Positions 1 through 8,144 of a DNA stretch of 64,000 nucleotides are shown in pieces. The notes below the pieces were generated by a model, which was given only the letters and a program-made list of their open reading frames with translations, was not told the origin of the DNA and did not search any database. This DNA is from JASGKO01 sp049840595 (GTDB lineage Bacteria > Verrucomicrobiota > Verrucomicrobiia > Chthoniobacterales > Chthoniobacteraceae). The position numbers and the translations under genes are program-made. Location: the NCBI GenBank assembly GCA_049840595.1, contig JASGKO010000004.1, positions 124,001-188,000 on the forward strand, read 5' to 3'. The stretch's first letter is position 1. The number at the start of each line of letters is the position of its first letter.

Positions 1-102
1 AAATATGGAGTAGGCGGGGGCATGATCAAATTTCAAATCGGTTTTGTTGAAGGCAAAAGGATGAAGAAAGAAAGTGCGGGATGAAAGTCGGATGCCAGTG
101 AA

Positions 103-133
103 AAGTATTTGTGCGCAAGGATTTATAATACTT
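103..133 (+). promoter_or_regulatory. Putative promoter with inverted repeat ahead of the lone dhaL homologue
   Basis: A perfect -10 hexamer TATAAT lies at 124-129, with no convincing -35 at the right distance. AAGTATT at 103-109 and AATACTT at 127-133 form an inverted repeat that overlaps the -10. A strong -10, a poor -35 and a flanking palindrome suggest an activator- or repressor-controlled promoter for the gene starting at 279 or 363. This is inference only. I see no gene in the rest of 1-278. Confidence 0.35.
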
Positions 134-278
134 CAAAAAATATAAGGACAGGCTTCTATCAAGGTTGGAGAGGTTGGAAATCTTCCCTCGAAGAGGAATC
201 CAAGTTTTTTGCAATCGGTCCAAGCATTTTTACGTACGCATCGTTTGCCGGGAGCGTGGTTTGGCGGAAAAGTGAAAC

Positions 279-1004
279 ATGAAGTTGTTCGACTCCGCCC
301 CCCGCGAGTCCATTGCGCCAGGACACTCCCGTCTTTGGCGAAACGACTCGAATACCTCCCCGATGCTCGTAGAAGATTCGTTTTCCGCCCTGACCGCCAT
401 CCGCTGGATGGAATGCTTTGCCAATGCCCTGATGCAGAACGAGGCGCGGCTCACCGAACTCGATGCTGCGATTGGCGATGCGGATCACGGGGTGAACATG
501 TGCCGGGTCGCAACTTCGCTACTGGAGAAGCTGCAGCACCAGGAGGAGGCGGATCTGGAGACGCTCTTTCGCACGACGTCGATGGCCTTTATGTCGATCG
601 GCGGTGGAGCGAGCGGGCCGCTTTACGGCTCTTTCTTTCAAGGGATGGGCGGACGCGCCACGGGGCAGAAGAATTTTTGCATGGAGGGTCTGGTCAATGC
701 TCTGGAGGCGGGCACGCAACGAGTGACGACACTGGGAAAAGCCGTCGCCGGTGACAAAACGCTCGTGGATGTGTTACTGCCCTGCGTCGCGTCGCTGCGG
801 GCTTCGAGCCTGAAGCGGCAGTCGCTGCAGGAATCGCTGGAAAAATGTGCGGAAGTCGCCGCCCAAGCCGCCCGGGCCACCATCGCCATGCAGGCGCACA
901 AAGGCCGCGCCAGCTATCTGGGCGTGCGCAGCGTGGGCCACGAAGATCCCGGCGCCGCTTCGGCCCAGCTCCTGTTTGAGACGCTTCGTCAGGCCTTTCT
1001 GTAA
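279..1004 (+). CDS. DhaL-like dihydroxyacetone kinase ADP-binding subunit (stand-alone paralogue)
   Basis: This is a DhaL-domain protein of 241 residues, or 213 if translation begins at the internal ATG at 363, which fits the family length better. It carries the Mg-nucleotide motif IGDADHGVNM, the glycine-rich GGGASGPLYG segment and the C-terminal KGRASYLG...GHEDPGA signature. DhaL subunits hold ADP and relay phosphate from DhaM to dihydroxyacetone bound on DhaK. A second DhaL lies beside dhaK at 7479, so this copy is a paralogue placed in front of glpK. It could serve a second DhaK or have a regulatory role; the sequence does not decide. Confidence 0.85.
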   Translation: MKLFDSAPRESIAPGHSRLWRNDSNTSPMLVEDSFSALTAIRWMECFANALMQNEARLTELDAAIGDADHGVNMCRVATSLLEKLQHQEEADLETLFRTTSMAFMSIGGGASGPLYGSFFQGMGGRATGQKNFCMEGLVNALEAGTQRVTTLGKAVAGDKTLVDVLLPCVASLRASSLKRQSLQESLEKCAEVAAQAARATIAMQAHKGRASYLGVRSVGHEDPGAASAQLLFETLRQAFL

Positions 1005-1083
1005 CCACTTTTTTCCGCACCGCTCCCTTCCTTGTAAAACGCCTCATCTTTCTCAAGTGCCCCTCATTCCTTTGCATCAACAC

Positions 1084-1116
1084 TGTTTTAAAAATTAGCA
1101 TACATTTGTTTTAAAA
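1084..1116 (+). promoter_or_regulatory. Direct repeat upstream of glpK, possible AraC-type operator
   Basis: The ten-base sequence TGTTTTAAAA occurs twice, at 1084-1093 and 1107-1116. The starts are 23 bases apart, about two helical turns, in the only AT-rich stretch between the lone dhaL homologue and glpK. Same-face direct repeats are how many AraC-family activators bind, and such a regulator is encoded at the far end of this cluster. The assignment is inferred from spacing alone. Confidence 0.35.
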
Positions 1117-1203
1117 TAAATCCTGCGCCCCCGGCATCGCCCTCCAAACCCTTTCTCCAACGACCCCCGAACCAGACCAACCCATTAACCCTCCATTCGT
1201 CCC

Positions 1204-2685
1204 ATGAAATACATCCTCGCCCTTGATCAAGGAACCACCAGCTCCCGCGCCATTGTTTTCGATCATGGCGGCTCGATCCGCTCCGTCGCGCAAAAAGAAT
1301 TTCGCCAGATTTTCCCGCAGCCGGGCTGGGTGGAGCACGATGCCAATGAAATCTGGGCCACCCAATCCGGGGTGGCGCTGGAAGCGGTGAGCAGCGCGAA
1401 GCTCCGCCGCGACGACATCGCCGCGATCGGCATCACCAACCAGCGCGAGACCACGCTGATCTGGGACCGCAAGACCGGCGAGCCGGTTTACAACGCGATC
1501 GTGTGGCAGGACCGCCGCACCGCCGCCTTCTGCGACAAGCTGAAGCAGGACGGCATGCAGGGGACGGTGCAGAAGAAGACCGGACTCGTCATCGACGCCT
1601 ATTTCTCCGGCAGCAAGATTCGATGGTTGCTCGACAACGTGGACGGCGTGCGTGCCCGCGCGGAAAAGGGCGAGCTGGCCTTCGGCACCATCGATTCGTG
1701 GCTGATCTGGAAGCTCACCGAGGGCAAGAAGCACGTCACCGACGCCTCGAACGCCTCGCGCACCATGCTGTTCAACATCCACACCGGCGAGTGGGATGAT
1801 GAACTGCTCAAAGCGCTCAAGATCCCGCGCGAACTCCTGCCCGAGGTCGTCTCGAACAGCGAAGTCTATGGCGAGGCCGAGATCACCGGTACGCCGATTG
1901 CCGGAGCCGCCGGCGACCAGCAGGCCGCACTCTTCGGCCAGGCCTGCACCCAGCCGGGCATGGTGAAGAACACCTACGGCACCGGTTGCTTCATGCTCAT
2001 GCACACCGGCACCGAGGCGATTCCGTCGAAGAACAGCCTCGTCACCACCGTCGCCTGGAAGCTTGGCAACAAAATCGAATACGCGCTCGAGGGCAGTATC
2101 TTTATTGCCGGCGCGGTCGTCCAGTGGCTGCGCGACGGGCTCGGCATCATCCGCAATTCCGCCGATGTCGAGGCGCTCGCCCGGCAGGTGCCGGACAATG
2201 GGGGCGTCTATTTCGTGCCCGCCTTTGCGGGGCTCGGCGCGCCGCACTGGGACCAATATGCCCGCGGCACCATTACCGGCCTCACCCGCGGCGTCACTGC
2301 GGCGCACCTGGCCCGGGCGGCGTTGGAAGGCATCGCGTTTCAAACGTTCGATGTCATCGAAGCGATGGAAAAAGATTCCGGCATCCAGATGAAAGAGCTC
2401 CGCGTGGATGGCGGCGCGAGCCTCGACAACCTGCTCATGCAATTTCAATCGGACCTGCTGAATGTGCCGGTCATCCGCCCCGCCGTTTCCGAGACGACCG
2501 CGCTGGGGGCGGCTTATCTCGCAGGTCTGGCCGTCGGCTACTGGCGCGACCAGAGCGAAATTTCCACACAATGGAAAGTGGAGAAACGCTTTGAGCCCAC
2601 GCTCGACCAGGCGGCCCGGCAGAAGCTGCTCGGCGGCTGGCGCAAGGCGCTGGAACGTTCCAAAGCCTGGGAGGAAAACGAATGA
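1204..2685 (+). CDS. glpK: Glycerol kinase
   Basis: This FGGY-family glycerol kinase (493 residues, full length) phosphorylates glycerol to sn-glycerol 3-phosphate in the cytoplasm. The N-terminal phosphate-binding loop DQGTTSSRAIVFD, the GITNQRET segment, the IVWQDRRT motif and the C-terminal LRVDGGAS...Q block are all present. It is the first gene of a run of same-strand glycerol genes. Its stop codon overlaps the glpD start in an ATGA, which implies translational coupling. The ten-base direct repeat at 1084-1116 lies about 90 bases ahead of the start. Confidence 0.97.
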   Translation: MKYILALDQGTTSSRAIVFDHGGSIRSVAQKEFRQIFPQPGWVEHDANEIWATQSGVALEAVSSAKLRRDDIAAIGITNQRETTLIWDRKTGEPVYNAIVWQDRRTAAFCDKLKQDGMQGTVQKKTGLVIDAYFSGSKIRWLLDNVDGVRARAEKGELAFGTIDSWLIWKLTEGKKHVTDASNASRTMLFNIHTGEWDDELLKALKIPRELLPEVVSNSEVYGEAEITGTPIAGAAGDQQAALFGQACTQPGMVKNTYGTGCFMLMHTGTEAIPSKNSLVTTVAWKLGNKIEYALEGSIFIAGAVVQWLRDGLGIIRNSADVEALARQVPDNGGVYFVPAFAGLGAPHWDQYARGTITGLTRGVTAAHLARAALEGIAFQTFDVIEAMEKDSGIQMKELRVDGGASLDNLLMQFQSDLLNVPVIRPAVSETTALGAAYLAGLAVGYWRDQSEISTQWKVEKRFEPTLDQAARQKLLGGWRKALERSKAWEENE

Positions 2686-4235
2686 AGCGCGAGGATCTAG
2701 TCAGTCAGCTCAAAGGGGGAGACCCGTGGGATGTGGTCGTCATCGGCGGCGGCGCAACCGGGCTGGGGGCCGCTGTGGACGCCGCGGCCCGGGGCTATCG
2801 CACCCTGCTTCTCGAGCAGGAGGATTTCGCCAAGGCCACCTCCAGCCGCGCGACCAAGCTCGCCCACGGCGGCGTGCGCTACCTGGAGCAGGGCAATATC
2901 TCGCTGGTCTATGAAGCGCTCCACGAGCGCGGGCTGATGATCAAGAACGCCCCGCACATCGCGCACCCGCTCGCCTTCGTGATCCCCGTTTACAAGTGGA
3001 TGGAAAAGCCCTTCTACGGCATCGGCTTGAAGGTCTATCAGACCATGGCGGGCAAGGAGAGCCTCGGCAAAACCCTGCTCCTTTCTGCTGACGAAACGGT
3101 GGAGCAACTGCCCACCGTCCAGAAAATGGGCCTGCGCGGCGGCGTCCTCTACATGGACGGCCAATTCGACGACGCCCGCCTCGCCGTGACGCTCTTGCGC
3201 ACCTTCCAGGATCTCGGCGGCGTGGCCTTGAACTACGTGCGCGTCACCGGCTTTATCAAGGAGGCGGGCAAAGTGGCCGGCGTCCTCGCCGAGGATACCG
3301 AGGGCGGCGGCGCTTACGAAATCAAGGCCCGCGGGGTATTGAATGCGACCGGCATTTTCTCCGACGCCATGCGGCGGAGCGACAACCCGAAGGCGCACGA
3401 AAGCGTCGCCGTGAGCCAGGGCACCCACATCGTGCTCGACAAGAAATTCCTGCCCGGCACCAGCGCCCTCATGGTGCCGAAAACCGAGGATGGCCGCGTC
3501 CTCTTCGCCGTGCCGTGGCACCGGCACGTCATCGTCGGGACGACCGACCTCGGCGTGGACAAGCCGGTCCTGGAGCCGCGCGCGCTCGATGAGGAGAAGG
3601 AATTTCTCCTCCACCACGTGCGCAAGTATATCGCCGAGCGCGTGGAGCCGGAGGATATCCTGAGCATCTTCTCGGGCCTGCGTCCGCTCGTGAAAGCCGC
3701 CCCCGGGCAAAGCACGGCCTCGCTCTCCCGCGATCACCACATCGAGATCAGCGACTCCCATCTCGTCACCATCAATGGCGGCAAATGGACCACCTATCGC
3801 CGCATGGGCGAGGACGCGATCAATCACGTCGCCGAGACGGTCGGCCTTGAGCCGGTGGCATCGAAGACCAAAGACCTGCCCCTCCACGGCGCAAGGCCCC
3901 CGGGCGACGACGATTTCGCCAACCTGTATGGCACCGATTATCCCGAGCTGCAGAAGCTCTCGCAGGCCGATCCCGCGCTCAAGCAGCCGCTCCACGAGAA
4001 GCTGCCGTACCACGCCGCGGAAGTCGTCTGGGGTGTCCGCCACGAAATGGCCCGCACCGTGGAGGACATTCTCTCCCGCCGCACCCGCTCGCTGCTGCTC
4101 AATGCCCGCGCCTCCATCGAGGCCGCGCCCCTGGTCGCCCGCCTGCTCGCCGCCGAACTCGGTCGCGACGCCACCTGGCAACGTCGCCAGATCGATCAAT
4201 ACACCCAGCTCGCGGAGGGCTACCTCTTCCGCTGA
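2682..4235 (+). CDS. glpD: FAD-dependent glycerol-3-phosphate dehydrogenase
   Basis: This aerobic-type dehydrogenase (517 residues) oxidises glycerol 3-phosphate to dihydroxyacetone phosphate and passes electrons to the quinone pool at the inner membrane. The N-terminal dinucleotide fold VVIGGGATGLGAAVDAA is followed by the family signature around ATKLAHGGVRYLEQG. The DAO fold continues to about residue 390, then a C-terminal domain with VEDILSRRTRSLLLNA. Its start overlaps the glpK stop, and together the two enzymes convert glycerol to DHAP. Length and motifs fit GlpD/GlpA. No separate anaerobic subunits lie beside it. Confidence 0.95.
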   Translation: MKREDLVSQLKGGDPWDVVVIGGGATGLGAAVDAAARGYRTLLLEQEDFAKATSSRATKLAHGGVRYLEQGNISLVYEALHERGLMIKNAPHIAHPLAFVIPVYKWMEKPFYGIGLKVYQTMAGKESLGKTLLLSADETVEQLPTVQKMGLRGGVLYMDGQFDDARLAVTLLRTFQDLGGVALNYVRVTGFIKEAGKVAGVLAEDTEGGGAYEIKARGVLNATGIFSDAMRRSDNPKAHESVAVSQGTHIVLDKKFLPGTSALMVPKTEDGRVLFAVPWHRHVIVGTTDLGVDKPVLEPRALDEEKEFLLHHVRKYIAERVEPEDILSIFSGLRPLVKAAPGQSTASLSRDHHIEISDSHLVTINGGKWTTYRRMGEDAINHVAETVGLEPVASKTKDLPLHGARPPGDDDFANLYGTDYPELQKLSQADPALKQPLHEKLPYHAAEVVWGVRHEMARTVEDILSRRTRSLLLNARASIEAAPLVARLLAAELGRDATWQRRQIDQYTQLAEGYLFR

Positions 4236-4288
4236 TTTTTTCCGCCTCAACCTAAAAACCAATCCAAATCAACAACCCATCCCCCTGC

Positions 4289-5669
4289 ATGAAAGCAACT
4301 GTTCCATCCCACCTGTTCCGCCTCCGGGCGGTGCTCCTCGCCGGCCTCGGTTTCACTGCCGCCCAGGCGCTCGCCGGTCCGGCCACCCCGACCACCATGC
4401 TCACCCAGCCCCCGACGGAAAATTTCTGGACCCAGAAATACCTCACCGGCGACTGGGGCGGTGAACGCACGAAGCTCGAAAACGAAGGCATCAAGATCAC
4501 CGGGAATCACGTGGGCGATTTCCTCGCCGACGTCGCCGGACCGCACACCCATCACGGCACCTGGTTCGGTCGCTTCCGCCTCTCGCTCGATGTCGATTTC
4601 CAAAAGCTGGCGGGCTTCGATGGCGAGTTCTTCGCCACCGCCATCTATCAGTATGGACAGAACCTTTCCGGCAAATACCTCGACGTCAACACCAGCACCA
4701 GCAGCATCGCCGGCACACCCAGCCTGCGTATGGATGAGATCTGGTATCAGCAGGGCCTCTTCGACGGCCGCGTGAAGATCAAGCTCGGCCAGGTTGCCGC
4801 CGTCAATGAATTCGGCTCCACCGATTTCGGCGACGTGATGATCAACGACGAAACCGGCTACGCGCCGAATGCGATCTTCCCGACCGCCCAGCCCTTCAGC
4901 CCTGCGGGCAAGCCGGGCGCGATTGTGAAGTTCGATCTGCGCGATCTCACCCCCGGCCTGTATTTCAAGGCGGGCGCCTTCACCGCCTATCGCGATGCCT
5001 ATCACCCCGATCGCAACGGCTTTGATTATGCCGACGATTTCGATCGCGGCCCCGCCTACTCCGCGGAACTCGGCTACAACGAGCAGAATACCAACTACCC
5101 CGGCGTCTATAAACTCGGAGCCAATTACAACGACCTCAAGGGCTACCACGATCTCTACAGCGGCGAGCCGCTCCGCGACGATTACAACGTCTATCTCACG
5201 CTGGAAAAGACCGTCTATCATCCCACTCACACCGTGGTCAGCGATGGGAAATCCATCGTGGATGGCAAGACGACCGTCGATGGCAAATCCAGCAGCAGCC
5301 AGGAGCTCGATCTCAAGAAGGGTCTCGACCTCATGCTGGAACTCATCGGCGCGCCCGGCGATCGCAACCCGATTGAATTCGAGGCGCTCTTTGCCGCCCG
5401 CTACACCGGCCTCATCCCCGGTCGCGCGGCGGACAAGGTGGGCCTCGGCGTCATCTATTCGCAGACCGGCTACGCCGTGAGCGACGCCAGTAAGGCCGCG
5501 GGCGGATCGAGCCTCAACGGCGAAGTCGATGTCGAAGCTCAGCTACCAATACAACCCCACGCCCTGGCTCTCCATCCAGCCCAACGTGCAGGCCATCTTC
5601 AACCCGCGCGGAAGCTCGGATCGGAACGACATCGTCGTCCTCGGACTGCGCTCCGTCGTCACCTTCTAA
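4289..5669 (+). CDS. OprB-like outer-membrane porin, frame break near 5534-5546
   Basis: A signal peptide (about residues 1-30, ending ALA) is followed by the opening typical of carbohydrate-selective OprB porins, with LTGDWGGERTKLENEGI, and by alternating aromatic beta-strands. Near 5534-5546 the reading frame shifts by one extra base. The last 44 codons continue in the next frame to a terminal phenylalanine (VVTF) and TAA at 5667, the normal end of an outer-membrane barrel. Without correction the frame runs on into glpF. Corrected length is about 459 residues. Its place between glpD and glpF suggests it lets glycerol or another polyol cross the outer membrane. The break is probably a sequence error. 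Confidence 0.85.
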
Positions 5670-5719
5670 CGACTTCCGCTCAACCCAATCCAACTCAACC
5701 CCTCAGGAGAAATAAAACT

Positions 5720-6445
5720 ATGTCACCATTCCTCGGCGAATTCATGGGCACCCTCACGCTCATTCTACTTGGCGACGGCGTCGTTGCCGGCGTTCTGCTT
5801 AATAAATCGAAGGCCCAAAACTCGGGCTGGATCGTCATCACCGCGGGCTGGGCCTTTGCGGTCATGGTCGGCGTCTTTGTCGCCCAGGCCTTTGGCAGCC
5901 CGGGCGCGCATTTGAATCCCGCCGTCACCGTCGGCATGGCCGTCATTTCGGGCGACTACAGCAACGTGGGAACCTTCATCCTCGCTCAATTCCTGGGCGC
6001 GATGGCAGGCGCCACGCTGGTGTGGATCCAATACCTGCCGCATTGGGGTGAAACCCCCGATCCCGGGTTGAAGCTTGCCTGCTTCTGCACCGGCCCGGCG
6101 ATCCGCGCGGCGGGTGCGAATCTCATCAGCGAAATCATCGGCACCATGGCGCTCATCATCGGCGTCGTGGCGATCTTTTCCAAAGGCGCCTCGGTCACCG
6201 GTCCGGTTGCGGGTGTGGGGCCGTATCTGGTCGGCTGCCTCGTCTGGGCCATTGGCCTTTCGCTCGGCGGCACCACCGGTTACGCGATCAATCCGGCGCG
6301 TGATCTCGGGCCGCGGATCATGCACGCCATCCTGCCCATCGCGGGCAAGGGCGGGGCGGATTGGGGCTACGCCGGGATTCCGGTTGTCGGCCCGATCCTC
6401 GGCGCCGTCCTCGCCGGGTTGCTGGCGAAGGCGGTCATTCACTAG
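5720..6445 (+). CDS. glpF: Glycerol facilitator, MIP/aquaporin family
   Basis: This is a six-helix channel of 241 residues with both half-helix motifs, HLNPAVTVG and YAINPARDLGPR. The aspartate after the second NPA box (NPARD) is the usual mark of glycerol-conducting members as opposed to water-only aquaporins. The start at 5720 is chosen because AGGAGA lies ten bases upstream and the first residues (MSPFLGEFMGT) match the family. The open frame extends upstream only because of the break in the porin gene. It sits between the porin and dhaK and brings glycerol or dihydroxyacetone across the inner membrane. Confidence 0.95.
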   Translation: MSPFLGEFMGTLTLILLGDGVVAGVLLNKSKAQNSGWIVITAGWAFAVMVGVFVAQAFGSPGAHLNPAVTVGMAVISGDYSNVGTFILAQFLGAMAGATLVWIQYLPHWGETPDPGLKLACFCTGPAIRAAGANLISEIIGTMALIIGVVAIFSKGASVTGPVAGVGPYLVGCLVWAIGLSLGGTTGYAINPARDLGPRIMHAILPIAGKGGADWGYAGIPVVGPILGAVLAGLLAKAVIH

Positions 6446-6474
6446 GCGATCTGCGAATTAACCAGGACACGTTT

Positions 6475-7476
6475 ATGAAAAAACTCATCAACTCGCCGGA
6501 GCACGTGGTCGTCGATGCCCTCAAGGGCATGGAAGCCGCGCACGGCGACCTGATCCAGGTTCACTACGAGCCAAACTTCATCACCCGCGCCGATGCGCCG
6601 GTGAAGAACAAGGTCGCCATCGTCTCCGGTGGCGGCAGCGGCCACGAGCCCATGCACGGCGGTTTCGTCGGGCGCGGCATGCTCGATGCCGCCTGCCCCG
6701 GCGCGGTCTTTACCAGCCCCACGCCCGACCAGATGCAAGCCGCCACCCAGGCCGTGAACGGCGGCAAGGGCGTGCTCCACATCGTGAAAAACTACACCGG
6801 CGACGTGATGAATTTCGAGCTCGCCGCCGATCTCTGCCGCGCCGATGGCGTGGAGGTGGAGAGCGTGATCATCGACGACGACGTGGCGGTCAAGGACAGC
6901 ACCTGGACCGCCGGGCGCCGTGGCGTCGGGGCCACCGTCCTCGCCGAGAAAATCTGCGGCGCCGCTGCCGAGGCCGGGGCCTCGCTCGCCGAAGTGCGCG
7001 ACCTTTGCAAAAAAGTGAACGCCCAGGGCCGCAGCATGGGCATGGCGCTCACCTCCTGCACTGTCCCGCACGCGGGCAAGCCCACCTTCGCCCTTGGCGA
7101 CGAGGAAATGGAAATGGGCGTCGGCATCCACGGCGAGCCCGGGCGCGAGCGCCTGAGGCTCAAGCCCGCCGATGAAATCGTCGAGCTGCTCCTGGAGCCG
7201 GTTATTTCCGATCTGCCCTACCGCTCCGGCGACGAGGTTCTCCTGTTCGTCAACGGCATGGGCGGCACCCCGCTCATCGAGCTCTATATCGTTTACCGCA
7301 AGGCCGCGGAAATCGCGAAGGCCGCCGGGCTCAAGGTCAGCCGTCGGCTCGTGGGCTCCTACATCACCAGCCTGGAGATGGCTGGCACCTCCATCACGCT
7401 GCTCAAGCTGGACGACCAGCTCACCAAGCTCTGGGATGCGCCGGTGCACACGCCGGCTCTGCGCTGGGGGGCCTAG
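6475..7476 (+). CDS. dhaK: Dihydroxyacetone kinase substrate-binding subunit DhaK
   Basis: DhaK (333 residues) binds dihydroxyacetone covalently through a histidine and presents it for phosphorylation by DhaL. The substrate loop SGGGSGHEP lies at residues 51-59, and the covalent histidine is in GIHGEPG at about residue 219. The start at 6475 gives the usual N-terminus (MKKLINSPEHVV); a longer frame into glpF is not needed. It is followed after two bases by dhaL and then by the phosphate-donor protein, the standard order of a PEP-dependent DHA kinase. Confidence 0.96.
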   Translation: MKKLINSPEHVVVDALKGMEAAHGDLIQVHYEPNFITRADAPVKNKVAIVSGGGSGHEPMHGGFVGRGMLDAACPGAVFTSPTPDQMQAATQAVNGGKGVLHIVKNYTGDVMNFELAADLCRADGVEVESVIIDDDVAVKDSTWTAGRRGVGATVLAEKICGAAAEAGASLAEVRDLCKKVNAQGRSMGMALTSCTVPHAGKPTFALGDEEMEMGVGIHGEPGRERLRLKPADEIVELLLEPVISDLPYRSGDEVLLFVNGMGGTPLIELYIVYRKAAEIAKAAGLKVSRRLVGSYITSLEMAGTSITLLKLDDQLTKLWDAPVHTPALRWGA

Positions 7477-7478
7477 CC

Positions 7479-8123
7479 ATGATCACCATGACCGCAATCT
7501 CTTCCACCCAAATCACCCAGTGGCTCGAGCAGTGCGCCGCCGTTTTCGAGCGCGAGAAGGAGCGGCTCACCGAGCTGGATTCCGATATCGGCGATGGCGA
7601 CCACGGCGCGAATATGGCCCGCGGCTTCACCGCCGTGAAGGCCAAGCTGCCCACCGTCGAGGGCAAGGATATCGGCACGATCTTCAAGACCGTGGCCATG
7701 ACGCTTATCTCCACCGTCGGCGGCGCGAGCGGCCCCTTGTATGGCACGTTCTTCCTCCAGGCGGCCACCGCTGCGACTGGAAAGAGCGAGCTGTCCGGCG
7801 CCGAATTTGCGGCCTGCTTCGAGGCTGGCGTCAAAGGATTGGTCGCGCGCGGTAAGGCGGTCATCGGCGAAAAAACGATGGTCGATGCGCTGCTCCCCGC
7901 GGCGGAATCCTTGCTGGCCAGTGGCCACGAAGCCATTGAAGCCTCGTTGCTCAAAGCCGTCGAAGCCGTCCGCCAGGGCGCGGATTCCACCATCCCGCTC
8001 GTTGCGCGCAAGGGCCGCGCCAGTTACCTCGGGGGGCGCAGCGCCGGGCATCTCGATCCCGGGGCCTCCTCCTCCGTCTTGTTGTTGGAAACCCTCGCCG
8101 CCACGCTGGGGATTCAGGTTTAA
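7479..8123 (+). CDS. dhaL: Dihydroxyacetone kinase ADP-binding subunit DhaL
   Basis: DhaL (214 residues) carries tightly bound ADP as a coenzyme that is rephosphorylated by DhaM and then phosphorylates DHA on DhaK. The nucleotide-site aspartates are in DIGDGDHGANM, with GGASGPLYG and the C-terminal KGRASYLGGRSAGHLDPGA block. It begins two bases after the dhaK stop, so the two are surely cotranscribed. The alternative ATG four codons in (MTAIS) is equally possible. It resembles the paralogue at 279 but is closer to canonical length. Confidence 0.95.
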   Translation: MITMTAISSTQITQWLEQCAAVFEREKERLTELDSDIGDGDHGANMARGFTAVKAKLPTVEGKDIGTIFKTVAMTLISTVGGASGPLYGTFFLQAATAATGKSELSGAEFAACFEAGVKGLVARGKAVIGEKTMVDALLPAAESLLASGHEAIEASLLKAVEAVRQGADSTIPLVARKGRASYLGGRSAGHLDPGASSSVLLLETLAATLGIQV

Positions 8124-8144
8124 ATTCATCCTTCCCTTATCACC

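Noticed and set aside
26..223. A 65-codon minus-strand open frame at the window start
   Set aside because: It is low-complexity, has no start signal and lies over the putative promoter of the first gene.
4289..6445. A single 718-residue porin-aquaporin fusion protein
   Set aside because: The middle section is out-of-frame translation of the porin's end and the spacer. The true porin end is in the next frame (stop at 5667-5669), and glpF has its own ribosome-binding site and start at 5720.
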